Source: Baffinella frigidus (taxonomy: Eukaryota; Cryptophyceae; Cryptomonadales; Baffinellaceae). Taken from it: a stretch of DNA of 11,205 nt. The stretch is from positions 51,349 to 62,553 of the forward strand of contig MU647078.1 in NCBI GenBank assembly GCA_026770585.1, read 5' to 3'. The position numbers were made by a program, and so were the translations under genes. The notes beneath the pieces were generated by a model that worked only from the letters and a program-made list of their open reading frames with translations, ran no database searches and was not told where the DNA came from. Below are positions 5,911 to 10,833 of this stretch, in pieces; positions within the stretch are counted from its first letter, which is position 1; each line of letters starts with the position of its first letter.

Positions 5911-6155
5911 GGCGAAGTGGTGAACCTGTGTCCATGTCAGATCGACGTCGACAAGGCGGAAGTAGCGCGGCTGAAGCAGAAGGTGATCGACGAGGACCTA
6001 TTCAACCTCCTATTGAAAAGGAACTGGTTCAGTTATCTTCCGAGATGAACATTAGTGCGCATGCCAATGACTCCTTGGAGCCACATTAGAATTCGATCCT
6101 TGGAGCCACATTAGAATTCGTCGATCTGACATGGACACAGGTTCACCACTTCGCC
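5911..6155. repeat. 37-bp perfect inverted repeat around truncated exon Ec
   Basis: Arm 5911-5947 (ggcgaagtggtgaacctgtg ... atcgacg) is exactly complementary to 6119-6155. The left arm spans the intron end and the first seven bases of exon Ec, so an exon start has been copied in inverted orientation. Between the arms lie the exon Ec fragment, part of a second inverted repeat, and a 25-bp tandem duplication (6072-6096, 6097-6120). Confidence 0.85.
5941..5997 (+). pseudogene. Exon Ec, truncated copy of exon E
   Basis: IDVDKAEVARLKQKVIDED matches exon E codons 1-19. It is cut off exactly where a 73-bp inverted repeat arm begins (ctattcaacctcc). It sits inside the 37-bp inverted repeat. Confidence 0.5.
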
Positions 6156-6250
6156 GTGATCTGACTGTTCTATATCTGACTGCTCTGGTAGCGTGTTCTG
6201 ACTGTTCTAACTCTCTCTGTTGTAACTCTGACTGTCTTGCGCGCGAATAG

Positions 6251-6355
6251 ATCGACGTGGATAAGGCGGAAGTAGCGCGGCTGAAGCAGAAGGTGATCGA
6301 CGAGGACAAGGATGCAGAGCGCCTTCAGAAACAGATCCAAGCCCTCCAGGCCGAG
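6251..6355 (+). CDS. Exon Ed, intact exon E of the coiled-coil gene
   Basis: A 105-nt exon (35 codons) lies between cgcgaatag and the donor gtccgt at 6356. It reads IDVDKAEVARLKQKVIDEDK, then DAERLQKQIQALQAE. The part from RLKQK on is homologous to the first 26 codons of exon D. Homology then predicts that it splices to an F-type exon starting VAHMKKQ, exactly at the GAG|GTG position. It is phase 0 on both sides. It is the only complete member of four E copies. Confidence 0.75.
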
Positions 6356-6437
6356 GTCCGTTTTTATTTCTTCCTCTTTTCAACTTTTTTTTCTTCTTTT
6401 TTTTACTATCGAGCCTTGCGTTGAGTTGTCCAATAGT

Positions 6438-6485
6438 GAAACGTTGCGTTCTGAAATCGCTGTCTGTGATCTGGCGTAGGGGCAG
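6438..6485. repeat. Shared intron 3' segment (acgttgcgttctgaaat motif), first of five copies
   Basis: The text gaaacgttgcgttctgaaat, followed by a tgtgatctggcgtgg-like stretch and the acceptor, is seen here before exon F1. Copies lie at 7909-7956 (before F4), about 9155-9228 (before the G copy), about 9575-9625 (before exon G) and about 9901-9999 (before exon H). Three of the last four sit next to gtaccasgaaa. The downstream exons F, G and H are unrelated, so the segment spread with the intron rather than with an exon. Confidence 0.75.
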
Positions 6486-6708
6486 GTGGCGCACATGCAT
6501 AGGCTAAAATCCTGAAAACCGGGTAGTTAAGCCTACGGTATTGCCTACGGTAGGCCGTAGGGCCCTAGGGGGGGTCCTACGAAACATTAGGTCCTAGGGG
6601 CCCTACGGCCTACCGTAGGCAATACCGTAGGCCTAACTACCCGGATTTCAGGACGTTGCCCTATGAACATGAGGAAGCAGACGCGTGAGGCCCTCGTTGG
6701 AGCCATTG
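6486..6708 (+). pseudogene. Exon F1, split by a MITE insertion
   Basis: The acceptor ggggcag (AG 6484-6485) is followed by VAHM (6486-6497). A 169-bp element intervenes, then MRKQTREALVGAI resumes at 6669-6707, with a gtatgc donor at 6709. Uninterrupted copies (7030, 8139) show what was split. The insertion is flanked by acatg on both sides. The element carries an AG (ttcag at 6647-6651) but no GT at its left edge, so it does not look cleanly removable in frame. Confidence 0.6.
6498..6666. mobile_element. MITE-like element 4, copy 1 (core 6512-6651)
   Basis: The core of 140 bp has arms ctgaaaaccgggtagttaag and complement, containing the doubled motif cctacggtattgcctacggt. The centre is aggggggtcctacgaaacat. 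Weaker pairing extends outward (cataggctaaaatcc versus complement of ggacgttgccctatg). The flanking acatg at 6493-6497 and 6667-6671 is a likely 5-bp target duplication inside exon F1. A near-identical copy is at 8441-8580. Confidence 0.8.
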
Positions 6709-6776
6709 GTATGCGCACTAATGTTCATCTCGGAAGATAACTGAATCAGTTCCTTTTCAATAGGAGGTTGAACAGG

Positions 6777-6887
6777 AGAAATTAGTTAGGGCATGGTAAA
6801 TTTACTGAGGCCTCCTAAGTAAATGAAAACGCTAAATAGGGAACTGATTCAGTTATCTTACGAGATCAATGTGGCGTGGGGGCAGGT
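6777..6887. other. Intron-like stretch ending in an F-type acceptor
   Basis: It contains a second ctgattcagttatctt segment (6842) and ends tggcgtgggggcag, homologous to the acceptors at 6485 and 7956. No exon is seen. Confidence 0.5.
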
Positions 6888-7027
6888 TTATCCGGGGAAC
6901 CCTATTTTTCTTTCATTTCCTGGTAACGAAAATTACCACACACTTCGTTCTTACCAGTAATATTCAAGGGTTTGTGTAGTAATTGTCGTTGCCAGGAAAT
7001 GAAAGAAAAATAGGTTTCCCCGGATGA
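6888..7027. mobile_element. Introner-like MITE at an AG|GT junction
   Basis: The 140-bp element has imperfect inverted repeats of about 55 bp (ttatccggggaaccctattt at the left, complement of tcatccggggaaacctattt at the right). The exact 4-bp duplication AGGT flanks it at 6884-6887 and 7028-7031. Removing GT(6886)...AG(7029) restores gggcag|gtggcgcacatg, which is the text at the uninterrupted site 6480-6497. The interior has ccaggaaatgaaag and gtaacgaaaattac, the latter shared with the elements at 7084 and 9268. It is non-coding. Confidence 0.8.
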
Positions 7028-7029
7028 AG

Positions 7030-7078
7030 GTGGCGCACATGAAGAAGCAGACGCGCGAGGCCCTCGTCGGAGCCATGG
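7030..7078 (+). CDS. Exon F2
   Basis: VAHMKKQTREALVGAM follows the AG at 7028-7029, which belongs to the right-hand AGGT duplication of the introner-like element. It matches exons F1, F3 and F5 and the end of exon D. The likely donor position, by comparison with F1 (gtatgcgc), reads gcatgc here, so a GC donor or loss of the splice site is implied. Four bases later the MITE at 7084 begins. Confidence 0.5.
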
Positions 7079-7083
7079 GCATG

Positions 7084-7280
7084 CCACTCGAGGCTAGAAG
7101 TGTGACTATTTTAAAACAGGGGTTCTTTTACAAGTGAAGAAAAAAAAGGTGTGTAGTAATTTTCACACAAATAGGGGCGTTTGGTCACGTAGCTGGGGGG
7201 ATTCCCCCAGCCTTACCCGTGACTGGTACTAAATTTAACAACCCCACATCTAAAATAGTCCCTCTTCCAGCCTCGAGTGG
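7084..7280. mobile_element. MITE-like element 5, inserted in the intron after exon F2
   Basis: Arms of about 32 bp (ccactcgaggctagaagtg and complement of ccactcgaggctggaagag) enclose AT-rich DNA and an inner hairpin (ctggggggattcccccag). Comparison with the intron starts after F1 (gtatgcgcactaatg) and F3 (gcaggcgcaagaatg) predicts the empty site ggcatgcgcaataatg. The element therefore sits in it with a TG duplication at 7082-7083 and 7281-7282. Confidence 0.75.
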
Positions 7281-7521
7281 TGCGCAATAATGTTTCGTGT
7301 CTACTGCCAGGTCCACTTAGCAGGCACCGGGGGCTTCACGGATACAGTCCATCTAAACTATTTGTACTAGAATTTTATCCAATGCCCTGGAACCTAACCG
7401 GAATTTCACCTTGAATTCAAGGTGAAAAGGAACTCAGCCGTGCTAAGTGGATTCTCAAGTTGACATTAGAGGCCCAAGTTGACATTAGAGGCCCAAGTTG
7501 ATTGTGGTTCTGCTAAGTGGC
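7281..7521. other. Intron-like stretch with a 24-bp perfect palindrome and a tandem repeat
   Basis: tttcaccttgaa/ttcaaggtgaaa forms a perfect 24-bp palindrome at 7404-7427. The unit caagttgacattagaggcc repeats at about 7457-7500. Complementary ccacttagcag (7313) and ctgctaagtgg (7510) may be the ends of a further, weaker inverted-repeat insertion directly before exon F3. No exon is seen inside. Confidence 0.6.
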
Positions 7522-7561
7522 ATGAGGAAGCAGACGCGCGAGGCCCTCGTTGGAGCCATTG
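7522..7561 (+). pseudogene. Exon F3, 5'-truncated copy
   Basis: MRKQTREALVGAI is clear, but the VAH start is missing, and the sequence before it (ctgctaagtggc) belongs to an inverted-repeat end. The donor position reads gcaggc instead of gtatgc. It is likely a dead copy, or one using a GC donor. Confidence 0.5.
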
Positions 7562-7956
7562 GCAGGCGCAAGAATGTTTCGTGTGTGCCAGAAACAAAAG
7601 TTATCTTAGTATACGTTGTAGACTTGGTGATATACGACCCTGGTTCGGTGACCTTTCGACATCTTCTTGGCTCGTGTCGCCTCCCTTGGAGGAAGCATCG
7701 ACATTAAATTCTAATATGTGGTCTGGCGTGACCTCACGCGACGACGGCTCGTGTATCAAACAGGGTTGTTTTTGTTGAGTCTTTCTGTTGTTCCTGCACT
7801 TCTAAAAGTATTTTAATCCGGAATCCGGATAAGTTGACAGATTTGTGGCGAAAACGCTGAATGCTCATAACCTAGCGAGCAGACACTTTCAAAGCGTTTA
7901 TTTAAAGCGAAACGTTGCGTTCTGAGATCGCTGCGTGTGATCTGGCGTGGGGTCAG
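7562..7956. other. Intron-like stretch with no recognisable exon
   Basis: The only structure I see is the start of an F-type intron (gcaggcgcaagaatgtttcg) and, at 7909-7956, the shared acgttgcgttctgagat segment ending in the acceptor ggggtcag. An open frame at 7479-7778 mixes exon F3 in a wrong frame with intron and is not supported. Confidence 0.5.
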
Positions 7957-7980
7957 GTGGGGCACATCACACGAATTGTG
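7957..7980 (+). pseudogene. Exon F4 relic (VGHI)
   Basis: The acceptor tggggtcag and the start gtggggcacatc match F1 and F2 (gtggcgcacatg). After four codons the homology ends (acacgaattgtg). It is a truncated duplicate. Confidence 0.45.
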
Positions 7981-8138
7981 CTACACACTTCACCCCGTGT
8001 CGGCCGCTCTTCCCAGCTTTTGCTTGATGGATTCTATCTCCACCTCCTCGAGGCCGCTGCGCAGTGGCCACGCAGGTCAGCAGAAGCTGGAAGTATCTCC
8101 ACCTCCACCTGGAAGGAGTGATGTGCGCCTCCTACCAG
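7981..8138. other. Stretch with possible opposite-strand exon fragments
   Basis: The reverse complement of 8000-8062 reads LEEVEIESIKQKLG, which looks coiled-coil-like. The reverse complement of about 8090-8113 repeats gaggtggagata. These could be inverted exon fragments. On the + strand, cagcagaagctggaag at 8089 resembles exon D or E text. I cannot decide which, and I assign no gene. Confidence 0.3.
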
Positions 8139-8192
8139 GTAGTGCACATCAAAACGCAGACGCGCGAGGCCCTCGTCGGAGCCAACAAGCAG
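8139..8192 (+). CDS. Exon F5, best-preserved F exon
   Basis: A 54-nt phase-0 exon (18 codons, VVHIKTQTREALVGANKQ) is bounded by the acceptor ctaccag and the donor gtttct, again with AG|GT at both ends. It aligns with the last 18 codons of exon D and with F1-F3. It is the only F copy with both splice borders intact and no insertion, so it is the best candidate for the exon that follows exon E in mRNA. Confidence 0.65.
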
Positions 8193-8427
8193 GTTTCTTC
8201 CTCCTCTTTCCACCCACACAGAGGGCTACGAAGGGATTTTTGCAGCGCCCGAGTTCTTCCCCGGATTTCCGGGAATCATCAGCGTCCCACTACATCAATA
8301 CTTTCTGCGAACACTCACGTAGGAAGAATGCCTCCTCATGTGGGAGGCCTCAGGTTTCTTCCTCTTCTTTCTACTTAGCAGCGCCCGAGTTCTTCCCCGG
8401 ATTTCCGGGGATCATTTCCCCACTTTG
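8193..8427. repeat. Duplicated intron start (gtttcttcctc ... ggatttccggg)
   Basis: The intron start caggtttcttcctcctcttt at 8191, with gcagcgcccgagttcttccc up to about 8279, recurs at 8351-8414 (gcagcgcccgagttcttccc again). Copy 1 contains an extra piece (8213-8245, cccacacagagggctacgaa) that matches the MITE end at 4608-4767. The two copies therefore differ by a transposon-derived segment. A hairpin (gcctcc/ggaggc) lies at about 8330-8350. Confidence 0.7.
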
Positions 8428-8593
8428 ATAGGATAACGTTCTGAAAACCGGGTAGTTGAGCCTACGGTATTGCCTACGGTAGGCCGTAGGGGCCTAGGGG
8501 GGGCCCTACGAAACATTAGGTCCTAGGAGCCCTACAGCCTACCGTAGGCAATACCGTAGGCCTAACTACCCGGTTTTCAGTCCATAGCCCTAT
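8428..8593. mobile_element. MITE-like element 4, copy 2 (core 8441-8580)
   Basis: The 140-bp core is nearly identical to 6512-6651, with arms ctgaaaaccgggtagttgag and complement. Weaker outer pairing includes ataggataacg at the left. It lies in intron-like DNA after the duplicated intron start. There is no ORF. Confidence 0.85.
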
Positions 8594-8921
8594 TAAGGTT
8601 GTGAGCCTCCCATGTAGGTTATGAGACGCTCGTTGAGGTTATGAGGCTCTGCGGACGTTCACCGACCCCTGCCGTAAACCACGCCAGGCTCGTGGGTAGG
8701 GTATTCCAAGCCCGGTCTTGGAGCCATTGGCCCGTTCTTGGAGCCGTTTTCTGCTGAAAATTGGCTTTTGAATACCGTTTTCCATTAAAACATGACTTTT
8801 GAATACACCCCCCTCCAGCCCTGCGCGGAACCCCATGCCTGACATAGCATGAAAGTGATACTGATTCAGTTAAATGTTGGATACAATCTAGAAGGTGGCG
8901 GGACTAGCTTGAAAACGCGCC
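8594..8921. other. Non-coding stretch, nothing recognised
   Basis: It shows short local repeats only: gaggttatgag (three diverged units near 8600-8650), ttggagcc (twice, near 8718-8745) and cttttgaatac (twice, 8764-8805). A fragment ctgattcagtt at 8859 relates to the 73-bp inverted repeat arms. Confidence 0.45.
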
Positions 8922-9025
8922 ACAGCGAGAGAGACAGAGAAAGACAGAGACAGACACAGACACAGACACAGACACAGACACAGACACAGAAACAGACACA
9001 GACACAGAGCCAAAGACAGAGCGAA
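8922..9025. repeat. CAGACA hexanucleotide microsatellite
   Basis: Purine-rich gagagacaga leads into about ten cagaca units (8948-9008), with aa interruptions and a degenerate tail. The QTQTQT and reverse VSVSVS translations are repeat artefacts. Confidence 0.85.
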
Positions 9026-9228
9026 CGACTACTGTAAAGCAAACACCCCTAAATATTTGTACCCGGATCCGGAAAAAATGTGTTCGGACCGGACGTGGAA
9101 ACGACGAACCGTCGCATGTCACCAGGCTAGTACGTACCGTTTGTACCACGAAAACGAAACGTTGCGTTCTGAAATTCCCACTCATGACCGGCCGCGGAAA
9201 GCAAACACCCTACTCCCTTCCCCGGCAG

Positions 9229-9562
9229 GTCGACGAACAGCGCGAGGTGAAAGTCGCCGCACAAACCTCATCTCCACAAAAGTATTAATTAATCGCTTTC
9301 GGCGCAACGAAATTTACTACACAAATGCTTTACTATTATTTTTATGAGCAAATCGTGTGGTAATTTTCGTTGCTCAAAAACAATTAATTAATACTTGTAT
9401 GGAGATTAAGCCGAGCTCGAGATCCTCCGGACGCAGCTGGCGGGAGTCACTTTACACCCAGCATCGCCCGTGAGTGTCGCTTTACACCCAGGAGACGGTT
9501 CCAGCCAACGCCATCATCCAGCAGGACTCCGTCACGCCGGACGCTGGGGCTACGTACCATTC
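9229..9562 (+). pseudogene. Exon G copy, interrupted by a MITE and an extra segment
   Basis: After the acceptor ccccggcag, VDEQREVKVAAQ matches exon G. A 140-bp inverted-repeat element follows at 9268. Homology resumes at 9410 (AELEILRTQLA), and an extra segment of about 60 bp at 9443-9503 separates that from ANAIIQQDSV. The extra segment contains gtcactttacacccag and gtcgctttacacccag, an imperfect tandem duplication. The intact paralogue at 9626-9822 gives the expected uninterrupted order. It is probably a dead copy unless unusual splicing occurs. Confidence 0.6.
9268..9407. mobile_element. MITE-like element 6 inside the exon G copy
   Basis: Arms read tcatctccacaaaagtatta at the left and complement of aatctccatacaagtatta at the right, continuing attaattaat, with inner pairing gcaacgaaatttactacac/gtgtggtaattttcgttgc. 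Flanks aaacc (9263-9267) and aagcc (9408-9412) look like a 5-bp target duplication with one change. The inner text resembles that of the elements at 6888 and 7084. The length of 140 bp equals that of the element at 6888. Confidence 0.75.
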
Positions 9563-9625
9563 AGTACCAGGAAACGAAACGTTGCGTTTTGAAATTCTGA
9601 CTCATGGCCTGGCGTGGCCCGGCAG

Positions 9626-9822
9626 GTGGACGAACAGCGGGAGGCGAAAGTCGGCGCGCAGACCGAGCTCGTGATGCTCCGGACGCAGCTGGCTGCCGCG
9701 AACAACGTCATCGAGCAGGACTCGGTGAAGCTGGGGGATGGGGAGGCGAAGGCGCGGGTCGCGGAGGTGGAAGCGTTGATGGTCAAAGAGCGGCTGGTTG
9801 AGGTTGCGCTCAAGAAGGACAG
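9626..9822 (+). CDS. Exon G of the coiled-coil gene
   Basis: A 197-nt exon (65 codons plus two bases) lies between the acceptor gcccggcag and the donor gtcgta at 9823. It opens VDEQREAKVGAQTELVMLR, continues TQLAAANNVIEQDSVK, and ends ERLVEVALKKD plus AG. It has no proline, one GDGE kink, and helical charge patterning. It ends in phase 2, and the next exon supplies the single G that completes the codon (D-R-V-E-E). This is strong evidence that the two are joined. An interrupted duplicate lies upstream at 9229-9562. Confidence 0.75.
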
Positions 9823-9999
9823 GTCGTACGTCCAAGTTTTGGATACAAGTCTTATTTTAAAGTTTGTACTCGGACCGCACACTCATTTGGTACCAGGAAA
9901 CGAACCGTTGCGTCCTGAAATTGTGACTAATAGCCTGCTGTGGATAAGCGACTACTCGGGATCTGGCTGACGAAACGTTTCGTTGGTCGTGTCTAACAG
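9823..9999. other. Intron between exons G and H
   Basis: A GT-AG intron of 177 nt is phase-compatible on both sides. It carries the shared gtaccaggaaacgaaccgtt segment at 9890-9909 and a short palindrome gaaacgtttc near 9972. The exon G frame runs into it until 9970. Confidence 0.65.
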
Positions 10000-10069
10000 G
10001 GTGGAGGAGGCGCTGAAGGAGGATGAGAGTGAGCTCTCGAAGATCCGCCTGCAGCTCTCCGCCGCCCAG
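10000..10069 (+). CDS. Exon H of the coiled-coil gene
   Basis: After gtctaacag the first base completes the codon begun in exon G. Then follow 23 codons, VEEALKEDESELSKIRLQ and LSAAQ, a heptad-patterned helix. There is no GT at the expected end. The sequence reads cag|gcaccc, so a GC-AG intron is the simplest reading and gives phase 0, matching the next exon. If the GC donor is not used, the frame continues into the telomere-like array. Confidence 0.65.
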
Positions 10070-10497
10070 GCACCCGCCCGCTCAACCCTAAACCCTAGAC
10101 GCTAACACTATACCCTACACCCTCAACACTAAACACTAAATACTAAACCCTAAATACTAAACCCTAACTCCTAAACCCTAAACACTAAACCCTAAACACT
10201 AAACCCTAAATCCTAAACCCTAACTCCTAAACCCTAACCCTAAACCCTAAACCCTCACTCTCAACCCTAAACAGTAAACAGTACACACCAAACACTAAAC
10301 ACTAAACACTCAATCCTAAACCCTAAGCCCTGAACACTAGCCCTACACCTTAACCCCCAACCCCTAAACCCTAAACCCTAAACCCTAAACCCTAAACCCT
10401 AAACCCTGACCCCTAAACCCCAACCCCTACACCCTCAACCCTTAACCCCCAACCCTACACCCCTTACCTAAACCCTCAACCCCAAACCCGAAACCAG
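10070..10497. repeat. Intron made of about 410 bp of degenerate telomere repeats
   Basis: From about 10084 to 10495 the sequence is almost wholly aaccctaa-type units with variants (aacactaa, aatcctaa, aacccctaa), including six perfect units at 10366-10406. It ends gaaaccag, the acceptor of exon I. The orientation is C-rich on the coding strand, as at 1-56 and 11047-11069. It is flanked by coding exons on both sides, so it is interstitial. Confidence 0.85.
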
Positions 10498-10650
10498 TCG
10501 GAGTTTTCGCGAGTCACGTCCGCGAAAGCACAAGCCCTCAAGGAATCAGACGTCCTCCGGGATGTGCTGGCAGCGGTCAACGAACGCAACGCAAAGGAGC
10601 ACACGCTGGTGGAGGAGCTCAACACAAGCAACGCCCTCGAGCACAACAAG
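10498..10650 (+). CDS. Exon I of the coiled-coil gene
   Basis: A 153-nt exon (51 codons, phase 0) lies between gaaaccag and the donor gtgcca at 10651. It reads SEFSRVTSAKAQALKESDVL, continues RDVLAAVNERNAKEH and closes TLVEELNTSNALEHNK. It has no proline or glycine, consistent with a continuous coiled coil. Its last 14 codons recur in exon J. It is phase-compatible with exon H if the GC donor is used. Confidence 0.75.
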
Positions 10651-10749
10651 GTGCCAAGACCCACCAGCAACCCGTAGCAGATTTTATCGGATCCTTGCAA
10701 GAATCCGGGAACGATTTTTTTTTGGTTTTTTCGTAGGACCCTACGGTAG
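10651..10749. other. Intron with a relic of the tacggtagg MITE family
   Basis: A short GT-AG intron (99 nt) has a T-rich tract near 10718-10731, then gtaggaccctacggtag. This matches the palindromic core of element 3 (4661-4676) and the element 4 family. The relic supplies the AG acceptor used for exon J. Confidence 0.55.
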
Positions 10750-10833
10750 GAGTCTCTAGGGGCCTCGGAATTGCTGGCGGTGCACGTGCTGGTTGAGGAG
10801 TTGAACAAGAGCAACGCCCTCAAGCACAACAAG
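10750..10833 (+). CDS. Exon J, partial duplicate of exon I
   Basis: With the acceptor AG at 10748-10749, an 84-nt phase-0 exon (28 codons) reads ESLGASELLAVHVLVEELNK and closes SNALKHNK, then the donor gtacca. The last 14 codons copy exon I (VEELNxSNALxHNK), and both copies end aacaag|gt. The first few codons overlap the MITE relic, so part of the exon may be transposon-derived. A later start is possible if another acceptor is used. Confidence 0.6.

Larger units (their letters stand above)
5372..6250. repeat. Two-exon tandem duplication with alternating introns (period about 480 bp)
   Basis: Four exon E copies start at 5459, 5776, 5941 and 6251. Two intron types alternate. One contains ccttccagagcattctag and ends cctgtgtccatgtcag-like text (before 5459 and 5941). 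The other starts gtgatctgact and ends gcgcgcgaatag (before 5776 and 6251). Offsets are 482 and 475 bp, so the duplicated unit was intron-exon-intron-exon. Only the last copy is complete. Confidence 0.75.
5997..6776. repeat. 73-bp inverted repeat flanking exon E and exon F1
   Basis: Arm 5997-6069 (cctattcaacctcctattga ... cgcatgccaatg) is the near-perfect complement of 6704-6776. Shared inner text is ggttcagttatcttccgaga. The right arm starts in the last bases of exon F1 (cattg) and runs down its intron. Further direct copies of ctgattcagttatctt lie at 6842, and fragments lie near 3963 and 8859. The arms enclose exon Ed, its intron and the MITE at 6498-6666. Confidence 0.8.

Noticed and set aside
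7479-7778. Forward ORF of 99 codons
   Set aside because: It reads exon F3 in the wrong frame (HEEADARGPRW) and continues into intron.
8034-8219. Reverse-strand ORF of 61 codons
   Set aside because: It is antisense to the well-supported exon F5. Only a short helix-like piece nearby is of interest.
8904-9185. Reverse-strand ORF with VSVSVS
   Set aside because: It is a translation of the CAGACA microsatellite.
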